Below the pieces are notes generated by a model. That model searched no databases. It worked only from the letters and a program-made list of their open reading frames with translations, and was not told where the DNA came from. Positions 1 through 10,395 of a stretch of 64,000 bases of DNA are shown piece after piece. Where the stretch lies: positions 58,397,422 to 58,461,421 of the forward strand of contig CM019069.1 in assembly GCA_009667805.1 (NCBI GenBank). The letters are read 5' to 3'. The stretch is from Leptobrachium leishanense. Taxonomy: Eukaryota > Chordata > Amphibia > Anura > Megophryidae. Each line of letters opens with the position of its first letter. Position 1 is the first letter of the stretch. The position numbers and the translations under genes are program-made.

Positions 1-2050
1 GAATGATACATACTATCAGGAAAGGGAAAAGGTTGTGTAAGAGAATAGAAAAGTAATGGTTATATACGATCTTATGAGAAAGCCAAGTAAAGACAAAAGC
101 ATATTGTTAGATCATAGCGACACAACCTGGACAAGTCATCAAATCATTTTCTTTGGGCCCTGATTCCAACGGAGGTACAAACAGGGAGATGGCAAGGGAT
201 AAAATCTGCATGAGTGGATTTCCCTTACCGATGTCTTCTGACCCAGGCTATGTGCATCTGGGCTCAGAATAATTGTGAGACACAGACCAACGCTTGCAGC
301 GGCCCACAGCAATGCAGAGAGTATCAGCTCCCTGAGTCCATATGACTCCATGGAGCCCCGCGCAAGCCCACATCTGCAGGAGCCGCAGAGGGACATGGGA
401 ACTATCTGTTCCTATTTTCACGCTGCTTGTGGCCAGAGGAAGCATCCGATTGTGCCACCTACTGCATGCAGGATCTCAGGTGAGTATGAAATTCTATTTT
501 TTTTTGGGGGGGGTTAAATTAAGGTATTAAGTGATTTTGGAAAAGAAAAATCACTTAACACCAAGGTTTAAAAATCAGTATTCATTTAATACATACCATC
601 TCGGATGACGAACTAGGTTGGAATAGCTCGTTCTCCAGAGAAGTAAAAATTCTCATCTCCAAAGTAGGAGAAATAAATTTACAGTAAGCAGGGCTTGGGT
701 CTCAGTTGTAATAGCTTGGGACGATTTTAAGCCAATGACTGGGGCTGTCGCCACCTACGCTTCTAGAGGTTCGCTAATCGTCCTGGTTGGAATCAGGCCT
801 TTTATGATACATATGGCAATACCCATCACAACCGTAATATTTTAGATTACATTCTGTATGTTTTTACACCATTAACACCATTTCCTTCCCGACCAACCAG
901 CAAGATATTTGAAGAGAAATTACATTGCAGATTGTGAGCACCCTATATTCTACATGTATATGTGTGACTGAGACTATCCAAATTTTGCTAGTTGATGCAA
1001 TTTCTAGGATTTTTTTGAGGGTGGGTCCCCTTTTTGCAGGTTAGCATTGACAGGAAGTCACAAACAAGGAATTCTTGCCAAGATAATTGTAGTTCTATCT
1101 ACCGTCTCTTAAATCACACCACACTTATTTGTGTGATTGAAGACAAAAATCCTATTGTTGGGCCACATCCACAGCAACTGGACAAGCCAACAAACCTGTT
1201 TCTCTATATAGACTCGCACACATACAAAAAGCACAGTGTATTGTAAATTCCATTGAAATGTCTGAGAGGGGAGCGGCTGTTTGTAAAAAGAAAAAAAAAA
1301 AATGTGGCAAATGTTTATCCTAGCAGCCTAGATCCTTACACTCCGGCCAACATAGGTTAGCTGCAACCTTCATTTCTCCCTTCTTTTTTGATGCTCCTGA
1401 ACACATTTCCCACAATTAAAATGGATTTAAGGGGGTGCGGGTGTAAATAAATACAATTCCAGAAAAATACATGGAAAAAATAAATAAAAACCACTTTCAA
1501 AAACACGAGACTGTTAAATATAAAGGGCCCCTCTTGTTAACAGCTCACGTTAATAACAACTTTGCGGCTCAGCTCTAGCACCTGGTTACTGTTAGTTTGT
1601 GGCCAGCCTTAAAATAAAAGGAGTAATTCTGACGTCACGAAATGTTCGTTTAGGTTTATAAAAAATAGATTTAAAAAAAAAATAAAAAAAAAATATTAAC
1701 TTGCCTCTGGTGTCACAGTGCAGAGTCCAGCGCAATTCACCATCTCCTCTGGCCACTTCCAGGAAAACACTGAGAAGAAAATAGTTCTGTCCTTCTGCTT
1801 GTCTCCATGGAGTCTTGCACTGACCTTTATCTTAAGCAGCTCCCCATTACTGGCTAGATTGAACTAGGCACCATTCAGATTTCTAATATTATAACACCAG
1901 CTAACAAAATGCAATTTTTCGTAGTTTTTAAGCATGACTGGAAATTGAACATTTTTAAAATCTGTCAAATTTCTCCCCACCCACTTATCAAAGGGAAAAC
2001 AAAATGTATTTATTTAATATACAGTATGTATATTTTACTTCCTACTATAA
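1..2050. other. Unrecognised non-coding DNA
   Basis: No known gene or repeat could be recognised here. The stretch is AT-rich with short A and G runs (for example the G run near 507-516 and A-rich runs near 1293 and 1675). One possible exon edge near 479 is listed separately. No RNA gene or transposon terminus was identified. Confidence 0.5.
268..479 (+). other. Possible exon ending at a strong splice donor
   Basis: The stretch is GC-richer than its surroundings and stays open in one plus-strand frame. It ends in CAG followed by GTGAGT at 480-485, a full consensus 5' splice site. The encoded peptide resembles nothing I recognise. A matching acceptor is not clear, although a pyrimidine-poor CCCAG lies near 245. 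It could be a host exon, a non-coding exon or chance; I lean towards chance. Confidence 0.15.
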
Positions 2051-2666
2051 AGGTGTGCACAGCTGAAAAATTTGTTGTTTCGCTTGAAAATAATTTCGTC
2101 TTAATGCGATTCGAATTTTGGATCACAAAAAAAATAAAAAAATCCTGCTCAATTGCTAGAATAGGGTTAAAAATGAGGGTTAAAAGGCAAACTAGGGTCA
2201 AATATGGAGCTCTCTATTGGCCTGTGGTGCTGAAAACAACAGAATCAACACCAGCCAATTGACGTGGACGGGGTGGTTTGTGAAACCGTAAAATGAAATT
2301 AATTTGTTTTCATAACTTTGTTTTTAATTTGGGATTTGAATTTTAGGATCACAAAAATAAATAAATCCTGCTAAATTACTGTTAGATTAGGGTTAAACAT
2401 GAGGGCAAGCTAGGATTTTGGACGTTTTGCTGCGGTGTGCATAGAGGAATCAATCAATGGTTCTCTTGTGAAACAGTATAACGAATCAATTTTGTTATAT
2501 ACCAGGTGTCGGCAACCCGCGGCTCCAGAGCCGCATGCGGCTCTTTTTCACTTTTGCTGCGGCTCCCGCAGCTCCCTCCCTGTGGCGTAGCGTGGTGGGG
2601 GCTGGGGGGGCCGTGGACCCGGGCGCAGTTTTGTTAGGGGCGCATTTGCGCCCCTAAAACTGGCCC

Positions 2667-2934
2667 GGGGGTTGAGGGGACCCAGATGCCGGGCAGCGCG
2701 GGAGCGCCTGCCCGGTCTTGAATAGTCCGTCCTGTGAAGTGGTGCGGCTGTGTGCGTGCGCAGCCGGTCACGTGGTCCGGCTAATCAGGTGGTACTGAGT
2801 CTCTGTACCACCTGACTGGCCGGACCATGTGACCGGCTGCGCACGCACACAGCCGCATCCACTTCACAGGACGGACTGTTCAAGACCGGGCAGGCACTCC
2901 CGCGCTGCCCGGCATCTGGGTCCCCTCAACCCCC
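2667..2934. repeat. Large palindrome inside the hAT element
   Basis: The left arm 2667-2795 and right arm 2805-2934 are near-perfect reverse complements around a 9-base loop (2796-2804). Matching blocks include TCAGGTGGTAC with GTACCACCTGA next to the loop and GGGGTTGAGGGGA with TCCCCTCAACCCC at the outer edge. The arms are GC-rich and can extrude as a cruciform. Confidence 0.9.
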
Positions 2935-2963
2935 GCCGGAGCTGCCTGGGGCAAGTATCCAGG

Positions 2964-4409
2964 TGAGAGCTGGGGGCAAATCCATGAGCTGGGGGCAAAT
3001 CCATGTGTGAGCTGGGGGCAAATCCAGGACCTGGGGCAAATCCATGACCTGGGGCAAATCCATGAGTGAGCTGGGGCAAATCCATGAGCTAGCTGGGGCA
3101 AATCCATGAGCTGGGGGCAAATCCATGAGCTGGGGGGCAAATCCATGAGCTGGGGGGCAAATCCATGAGCTGGGGGCAAATCCATGTGTGAGCTGGGGGC
3201 AAATCCAGGACCTGGGGCAAATCCATGACCTGGGGCAAATCCATGAGTGAGCTGGGGCAAATCCATGAGCTGGGGGCAAATCCATGAGGGGGGCAAATCC
3301 ATGAGCGGGGCAAATCCATGAGCTGGGGGCAAATCCATGAGCTGGGGGGCAAATCCATGAGCTGGGGGCAAATCCATGAGTGAGCTGGGGCAAATCCATG
3401 AGTGAGCTGGGGGCAAATCCATGAGTGAGCTGGGGGCAAATCCATGAGTGAGCTGGGGCAAATCCATGAGCTGGGGCAAATCCATGTGTGAGCTGGGGCA
3501 AATCCATGAGCTGGGGGCAAATCCATGAGTGAGCTGGGGCAAATCCATGTGTGAGCTGGGGCAAATCCATGAGCTGGGGCAAATCCATGAGTGAGCGGGC
3601 AAATCCATGAGCTGGGGCAAATCCATGTGTGAGCTGGGGGCAAATCCAGGACCTGGGGCAAATCCATGAGCTGGGGGCAAATCCATGAGTGAGCTGGGGC
3701 AAATCATGAGTGAGCTGGGGGCAAATCCATGAGTGAGCTGGGGCAAATCCATGAGCTGGGGCAAATCCATGTGTGAGCTGGGGCAAATCCATGAGCTGGG
3801 GGCAAATCCATGAGTGAGCTGGGGCAAATCCATGTGTGAGCTGGGGCAAATCCATGAGCTGGGGGCAAATCCATGAGTGAGCTGGGGCAAATTCATGAGC
3901 TGGGGCAAATCCATGTGTGAGCTGGGGGCAAATCCAGGACCTGGGGCAAATCCATGAGCTGGGGGCAAATCCATGAGTGAGCTGGGGCAAATCCATGAGC
4001 TGGGGCAAATCCATGAGCTGGGGGCAAATCCATGAGCTAGCTGGGGCAAATCCATGAGCGAGCTGGGGCAAATCCATGAGCGAGCTGGGGCAAATCCATG
4101 AGCGAGCTGGGGCAAATCCATGAGCTGGGGGCAAATCCATGAGCTGGGGCAAATCCATGAGCTGGGGCAAATCCATGAGCTGGGGGCAAATCCATGAGCT
4201 GGGGGCAAATCCATGAGCTGGGGCAAATCCATGAGCTGGGGCAAATCCATGAGTGAGCTGGGGCAAATCCATGAGTGAGCTGGGGCAAATCCATGAGCTG
4301 GGGCAAATCCATGTGTGAGCTGGGGGCAAATCCATGAGCTGGGGCAAATCCATGTGTGAGCTGGGGGGCAAATCCATGAGCTGGGGCAAATCCATGTGTG
4401 AGCTGGGGT
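2964..4409. repeat. Minisatellite, unit GAGCTGGGGCAAATCCAT and variants
   Basis: About 70 tandem units, mostly 18-19 bp, with a GGGG/GGGGG/GGGGGG length polymorphism and longer variants with GAGT or GTGT inserted after CCAT. A variant with CAGGACCT in place of the usual CATGAGCT recurs at several places, which shows that blocks of units were amplified together. The units contain no stop codons in several minus-strand frames, so overlapping long open frames of 450-490 codons appear there. I treat those as by-products of the repeat. The reverse complement of the unit is clearly related to the minisatellite at 61224-62402. Confidence 0.95.
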
Positions 4410-4805
4410 TTTACATTGTTAAGTGAAAAAGTCTTTTTTTTCTTCAGATTGACAGCTGACTGCACGATCCTGTATATAGCATTAAGGTAAGAAACAATAT
4501 ATGCAGTGTTAGATTTGTTTTAAATGTCGCAATGGTTTTGCGGCTCCCAGTTTTTTTTTCCATTCGGAAACGGGTCCAAGTGGCTCTTTATGTCAAAAAG
4601 GTTGCAGACCCCTGTTTTATACCATTTCGTTTCAATTCGGATGAAACCAAATAGTTATTTCAGAAGTATTTGCGAAATAGGAATTAACGAATTGAGATTC
4701 ATTACGAAACGAATGCCCACCTCTACTTTCTGCTTAACTAAAAAGAACGCACTCTGGAATAAAGAATATACTAGAGAACCTTTAAAAATGCTTTATGGCA
4801 CTTAA

Positions 4806-6037
4806 CCACTTCGCTGCTGAGGACGCGCTCAGCGCGTCCTCAGCAGTCCCGCTGGTGTGCTGAGGACGCGCTGAGCGCGTCCTCCCATTGGGGTCAGCGT
4901 TCGGCCGGGTTCCGGCCGATCGCTGGCCCCTCCGGTGCGGGCTGACATCCTGGATGTCAGCCCGGCATCCGGACCAGCAGCCGCCAGAATTAGGTGTCAT
5001 CGCGGGGGCGCGATGACACCTAATTCAGGCGCCCCCCCGCATGTGCGGAGGAGGCGCCTGAAAGGGAGGGGGGGGGGGAGGTCCTTCGGACCTCTCTCCC
5101 TCCCGATCGGCGGCTCTGCAGGGGTTAACCCAGGCATCATTTGGAAGGGCACAGCCTGCCCTTCCAAATGATGCCTGGCATTAACCCCTGGGGAGCTGGA
5201 TCGCGAATCGGCGCTGAAAAGCGCCGGTTCGCGATCCTTTCCCGGAGCTGGCCGACATCTTGGATGTCGGCCAAGCCTCCGGGAACTCCCCCAGAGGACT
5301 GGCGTCATCGTGCGTAGCACGATGACGCCAGTCCTAGAGTTAACCCCTAACTGCCACCAACTGTGGAGATAGGGAGTTCCAATGAACTCCCTATCTCCCG
5401 ATCCGTGGCAGCTAGGGGTTAAATTTTGGTATGGTTGGATCGGCCAGAGCATGGCCGTTCCAACGATACCAAACATGAAAGTGAAAAATTTTGTAAAAAA
5501 AAAAACAAAAATGAAAAATAAAAATAAAAATTCTTTTTTTTTAAAAAAAAATAAACACTTTTTTTTATTTTTTTTGGTTTGTTAATGCAGCAATATTGTT
5601 CCCATTTCAATTATAATGTGAACAATGATGCTGCACTAACGATTTTTGTATGCGGTGCGTTTGTTAAAAATAGTGTAATTTTCCCCAAAAAAAAATGTAA
5701 CGAGACCCCATCTCTAATTATTTTAACAAGCGCACCCCATACAAAATATAACCGCAATTGCTCGCATGTTAAAATGTGGAAAAAAACACTTTACACATTG
5801 TAAATTATTGAAAATACATATTTTATTGCATTTTTTGTTATAATATACAGACGTGACACAACGTATACATATAATAATGACATATTATGAATCTACCAAG
5901 TATGACGGAAAGAACAATATATAATATGTCTGGGTCATATACTAAAATAAGCCTTCAAAACACGTTTAAACATGATGCGCAAAACAGGTAAAAATGACCT
6001 CAGCATAGGGGCGGGAAAAGCCTCAGCAGCGAAAGGG
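4806..6037 (+). mobile_element. piggyBac-type MITE, copy 1 (hairpin-chain family)
   Basis: It is flanked on both sides by TTAA (4802-4805, 6038-6041), the piggyBac target site. The ends CCACTTCGCTGCTGAGG and CCTCAGCAGCGAAAGGG form inverted repeats. The left 0.65 kb is GC-rich and made almost wholly of consecutive hairpins. The right half is AT-rich with no coding capacity. Copies 2, 3 and 4 lie at 22894-24106 (minus), 51458-52672 (plus) and 59387-60526 (minus). Copies 1 and 3 are the most alike. Confidence 0.88.
4813..5472. repeat. Chain of about 13 consecutive hairpins in piggyBac MITE copy 1
   Basis: Successive inverted repeats abut with little spacer. Examples are GAGGACGCGCTCAGCGCGTCCTC, split around its centre, at the left edge; ATTAGGTGTCATCGCG with its complement at 4988-5024; CAGGCATCATTTGGAAGGGC with its complement near 5131-5178; ACTGGCGTCATCGTGC with its complement near 5300-5334; and GGAGATAGGGAGTTC with its complement near 5364-5398, itself enclosed by TTAACCCCTAACTGCCAC. 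The last, TGGTATGGTTGGATCGG with its imperfect partner, ends near 5472. The same order is kept in the other copies. Confidence 0.85.
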
Positions 6038-6041
6038 TTAA

Positions 6042-6755
6042 GGTGCAAAAATTACAAGATGGGGGGACAAAAAAGGCATTCCACAGTCTCAAAAATGTTA
6101 TGGATAAAACGTTGTGCTGGAATAAAATGAGAAAAGCGTAAGTGCGATGAACACCTCTTAATTTACATTTCTACCTTTAACGCTAAGCCGTTTGACAGCA
6201 TACATTTACTCCTACACAGCAAGATGACAGCAGATCTAAATCTTGATTACAAATCTGTATCTAACATTAATATCCTAATGTTCCCATAATCATTATCTTC
6301 TGCCTACCCTGCAAGTTCTAGCAGCTGTATGTTTTTATTACAGTGTTAAGAAATAGTGAAATAGTATCAGTGCCTACATTGAATTTTATTTAGATAAATA
6401 TTTAAAAATATTAGATTATGGAAAAATACTATCAGCAAAACACATTTGTAACGTTTGTAATGTTCAGTTCACCCTAAATCGATGGACAATTGATTCAGGT
6501 TTGTCCGAAATTTGTACTAATTATTATTTGTTTCTTAAAATAATTTTTTGCCGGTAAGTGGGCCTGTGCGCAGGCCTGCTGAAAAACAAATATTAAACTT
6601 TCACAATGTCATACAGAAATCTACCACCTGCTCCTGAACCCCACTAGCCTGGAAAAATTCCTCTTGTCCCCCTTGTATCCTTCGTCTCATCACCAGAAGT
6701 TGTTGGGATAAACCAGAATAGGTCAAACAGCACAAATGCTCTGATTTTTGTAATT
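6042..6755. other. Unrecognised DNA between elements
   Basis: AT-rich sequence with no recognisable gene, RNA or terminus. It separates piggyBac MITE copy 1 from the hAT element that begins at 6764. Confidence 0.5.
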
Positions 6756-6763
6756 CTTTAGAG

Positions 6764-8386
6764 CAGTGGTTCTCAACCTCTGGACCCTCAGGACCCACAA
6801 TTGTCCTTGTTCATTAAGTCGCGACCCAAAAAAATTGAATTTCTGAAACATTATAATTTATTCCACAAACCGTGAGCAATATTCTACAATATATGCACTT
6901 TGATCAATTTTGTAAACAGGGATTCTCTCCAAAAAGGATAGTGCAGTAATCACAGCACTAGTGAAAATTAAAGTGTTTGCTGTAAAATAAACTAATTGAA
7001 ACATATGAAATGAAGTATAACTTATTGGAAAACTGGGGATGCTTCTTGCTCTTAATAAGGGTCTCAAAGTGTGAGGAGATGGCAGACAAAGCAACTAATT
7101 TAAATCACTACTGAATGAATAAAATATAAATTTATTTTTTTAGCAAACTCACCTGCTCCATGCTCCCCCGCCATCTGTCTCTGTGCACATTATTTTTTCG
7201 CAGCAGTCTGCCCTTCCAGAGCCTACGCAATTTGCGTAGCTAAACGCTACTCTACATCGCATAAGCTCAAGCTGGCCAAGAGATTGAGGTCTGCAGCACG
7301 CGTCTGGCGCTGCCTACTTCCTGAAGAACAATGGATGAATGGAAAAGCACCATATGTCCATGCCATTCAAAAAATGCCTCCATGGGAGGCTGGCCTCCCA
7401 TGCAATGATTGACGCAGGACAGTCATGTGACTGTCCTTGTCTCTCAAAGTCAGTGGGTGTGGGGCTGTGCTCGTGGTGTGACTTCATTGTGTCGGCACCT
7501 CCTCCCTGCAGGTGGAGGGGGCAGTGCACGGCTGCCTGGAGTGGATGATGCAGATCCTGGGGAGCACTGAGAGTAGCCACTTCCTGGGGAGCACTGAGAG
7601 CAGCAAGATCTTGGGAGCACTGAACCTATGCAACCTGTGTATATCTGGCTCTGATACTAGCCAGTGCCTCACAGCCACTGACCTCACCACACGTCCCTGA
7701 TATGCAGGAAGGCCAGTATCAGGAAGCCGTGTGTGATTCTGCTGAGAATTCTCAGTGTACAGTTTTCTGCAGGGATTATCACATCAGGAGGACGGAAGTA
7801 AAGGAAGAGGAGAGATTTATAGAGTAAAAGGGAGAGAGTGATAGAGGGAGAAATGAGAGAGAGAGATGAGGAGAAATGTTGAGTAAGACATAGCTACAAG
7901 GACAGATGGAAAAAAAAACACACAGAAGGACACACAGATATAGATGGTCAGACAGAATACCAGATATTCAGAAAGAAGGCTGCATAAATAGGTAAAAGGC
8001 CAGAGTAAAACATAATCAAATATACATAGGGAACCCCCCCCCCTTACCCAACAGCCTTTTGCTTCACTGAGATGTGCATTGTGCACAGTGGCTCATGGTG
8101 CTGGGAGTACAGAGCTGCTGCCAGGCACTGAGTCCCACCCCCATACCTTACCATTACAGATCCCCCCCTCCTTGCCATTACAGAGTATCTTACCTGATGC
8201 AGCGAGCCTCAGGTGGCACCTGGAAACATTCAGAGGTAGCCGCACTGCCTGGGACCCACTGCTGCAAGTAAGATGCATCAATGGGTCCCATGCATTAGAG
8301 AGGCCTGGAAGTACTTGCCCCGCGACCCAGTCCACCCCTGGTCGTGACCCACTTTTAGGTCACGACCCACCACTTGAGAAACACTT
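6764..8386. mobile_element. Non-autonomous hAT element (Charlie/SPIN-like ends)
   Basis: It begins CAGTGGTTCTCAACC and its complementary right end reads AAGTGTTTCTCAAGTGG. It is flanked by a perfect 8-bp duplication, CTTTAGAG (6756-6763 and 8387-8394). Subterminal GTCGCGACCC and GGTCACGACCCAC motifs match the style of Charlie/SPIN-type hAT ends. The interior of about 1.6 kb has no hAT transposase that I can recognise. It contains GA-rich tracts near 7800-7880 and small duplications such as GGGGAGCACTGAGAG near 7558 and 7588. Confidence 0.8.
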
Positions 8387-8394
8387 CTTTAGAG

Positions 8395-8800
8395 TATTGT
8401 CAAAAATACAACAAAAAGCATATGCGTCACCTGTGCAGTTCTCCCCCAAACCCAGAGGTAGTTATACCACACAACATGCAATCAGGAGTGATCCATCGGT
8501 CCTGGGGTAGCCAATCCAACAGCAATCACGAAGGAAAAAAAAAATTGAAAGGCACCTTTATTGTTTAAACCACGCAACGTTTCGGATAACAGGCAGCTTT
8601 ACTTGAGCCTTGAGAAAGGCTGTCAGTCAGCTGAAACATTGGATCAGAGAAAGGCTGCCAAGTCAGTTGAAACATTGCATCAGTAAAGGTGCCTGAACCC
8701 AGTGCAATTGTGTCCAGTGCTTTCAGTTTTTTTCTTCGCAATACATCAAAATCATATCACCCTAGCCATGCCAAGCAGTCCATCCACTCAAATATCAATG
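8395..8800. repeat. Unclassified repeat with duplicated GAGAAAGGCTG...GAAACATTG motif
   Basis: Two imperfect tandem copies of a unit of about 36 bp lie at 8607-8680, each running from GAGAAAGGCTG to GAAACATTG. The reverse-oriented CAACGTTTCGG lies just upstream near 8575. The layout of a small stem followed by GAAAC recalls the hammerhead-like motifs elsewhere in this window, but the core is too degenerate to call. No coding sequence is present. Confidence 0.4.
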
Positions 8801-8834
8801 TAATAGAAACATAGAAAAGGAGTGGCCTGACTGA

Positions 8835-9966
8835 GTGCCAAGATGGACGTATAGAACGAGAGCTCTGACAACAACGCCGTACATCTGCATCGAAAAGCGT
8901 AATTACCCGGTGGAAATGATGGGAAAAACAAAGCGACAGACACCCTCCGTCTCAGTCACGCCGAGACCGGTACAAACCGGCACTATGGACTCTTTCCTGA
9001 ACGCTACATCCGAACGCACACGAGGGCCTAGTCCACCGGCCTCTCCGGCGCGCACTGAAACCTCGTGGTCAGAGGACCATCCACGACTCAGGCGCATAGA
9101 GGAAATCCTGGCTGCATTACCAACCCACTCGGACCTCCAAGATTTGGCGACTACGCTGGGGGAATCATTGAGAGGTGAGGTAGCGGAGGTGAAAACCGGC
9201 TTACAAGCACTAGAGACTCGGGTCACTCGGTTGGAGTCTTCTGACCAGGCCCAGGCTGCCTCAGCTTCCACGTTAGCTGGCCCCCGGGTCCTCTCATTCC
9301 TGTTGCGCCACATGGACGACCTGGAAAACAGGTCCAGGAGGCAAAACATTTGCATACGGGGGTTGAATGAACAGGAGGAGGACCCGCGAGGCCTGTTGGT
9401 CAGGCTCTTTAACTTTATTTTACGGGAGGAGGTGGTCGCCCACACGGACATAGACCGGGCACATCGGGTGTTCCGTGCTGTTTCAGAGGGTTCCCAACAG
9501 GGGCCTGCGGGACAGGTTGTGCCACTTGCCGAACATCACTCTCAAGGAGAGAATTTTACAAGCGGCTAGGAAGAAACGGGCATGGAAATTTGAGGGTGAT
9601 GCGGTGGAACTGTATGCCGATCTCACGCGCTTTACTTTAACTGCGCGGAGAGCACTGCGCCCGATCACAGCAACACAGAGAGAGGGGGATCCCTTATAGA
9701 TGGGGTTACCCCTTCTCATTAAGCGTCAATCGCAACGGAATAACATACACCGTCAGATCACCGGAGGATGTGGTTCACTTTGTGCATGATCTTAGATTAC
9801 CGGAGGTGTCAATACCGGATTGGGAACAGCCGGCCCTGGAGAGCGCGGAGTTTACGACCCTCAACACCAGATCCCGCCCGCAGCGCTCGCCACGTCGCCC
9901 TCGATCACGAAGGAGACTTTCAACATCAGAACGCTCGGTGATAACGGAATCTGAAGCGCCCACCTG
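8835..9966 (+). pseudogene. L1 ORF1 protein (RNA-binding chaperone), frameshifted
   Basis: ORF1 proteins coat L1 RNA and act as nucleic-acid chaperones during target-primed reverse transcription. Here an N-terminal Ser/Pro/Thr-rich part is followed by a likely short coiled coil (LGESLRGEVAEVKTGLQALE region) and then by the RRM signature MDDLENRSRRQNICIRGL and the DRAHRV motif. The frame shifts near 9490 into the C-terminal domain (ITLKERILQAARKK, then DLTRFTLTARRALRPIT) and again near 9720 into VRSPEDVVHFVHDLRLPEVS. The residues match L1 ORF1 throughout, so the identification is secure. The start may be at 8843 or at the later Met near 8918. It is the upstream gene of the L1 at 8835-20100. 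Confidence 0.85.
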
Positions 9967-10114
9967 ATTTGCTACACATATTAGACAAGTATGAATATAC
10001 CACATTGCTGCGACCAATCTCGTTTACCTGAATGTAACTGTTATTGCTTAATAATCCTCAATAAGACTATCAAGGAACTGAGGGGATTCAGGACAATGGT
10101 GGCCTTCGAGGGCT

Positions 10115-10190
10115 TACACAGTCGATATCTCTATCTCTATATCTATCTCTATATCTATCTATAATATATATATATATATATATATATCCA
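10115..10190. repeat. TATC/TA microsatellite in the L1 spacer
   Basis: An interrupted TATCTC/TATC tract passes directly into a perfect TA run. It lies between ORF1 and the LTR-like insertion. Confidence 0.85.
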
Positions 10191-10395
10191 AGCGTAGTGC
10201 ACATGCTCGCTGCACCGCGATACCTAGGACATGCACTTACTAGCCCTGGACTGATACGGCATTTGTATGACTTCAGCTGGGGAGCCGCAGAGCTGTGCCA
10301 CTACGTCTTGAGGTTCAACTAAGTCAATTGAACGGGAAGGTGGGTGGGAGGGAGGGAATGGTAATTCTTTTTCAATGGGGCGATGAGGAAAATAT

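Larger units (their letters stand above)
2503..4614. mobile_element. Non-autonomous hAT element carrying a palindrome and a minisatellite
   Basis: The left end is CAGGTGTCGGCAACC and the right end is GGTTGCAGACCCCTG, which are imperfect inverted termini of hAT type. It is flanked by an 8-bp target duplication with one mismatch, TTATATAC at 2495-2502 and TTTTATAC at 4615-4622. The first 40 bases and last 80 bases carry the GCGGCTC / GGCTCTTT motifs common at ends of vertebrate hAT elements. The interior has no transposase. It holds a 270-bp palindrome (2667-2934) followed by a long minisatellite (2964-4409). The element interrupts an older transposon at 2051-4722. Confidence 0.8.
2051..4722. 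mobile_element. DNA transposon with AGGTGKGCA ends, split by a hAT
   Basis: The left end reads AGGTGTGCAC and the right end, on the complementary strand, reads AGGTGGGCATTC, so the ends form short imperfect inverted repeats. Both flanks are rich in TTCG and CGAAA motifs. An internal block beginning with GGATCACAAAAA at about 2120 recurs at about 2345, so the left half holds a direct duplication of roughly 230 bp. No coding capacity is visible. A complete hAT element sits inside it at 2503-4614. The style of the ends resembles the element at 14132-14900. The exact borders are uncertain. Confidence 0.45.

Noticed and set aside
2880..4395. Overlapping 450-490-codon minus-strand frames rich in MDLPQL and HGFAP
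   Set aside because: Same reason: they are translations of minisatellite 1 in different frames.
4813..5472. Hairpins as bacterial-type terminators or a microRNA cluster
   Set aside because: The stems are too long and GC-rich for terminators, the organism is a eukaryote, and the chain is part of a repeated DNA element. A small-RNA role remains possible but is unsupported.
8607..8680. Hammerhead motif in the GAGAAAGGCTG...GAAACATTG repeats
   Set aside because: The CUGANGA core is not present as such; at best this is a decayed relative.
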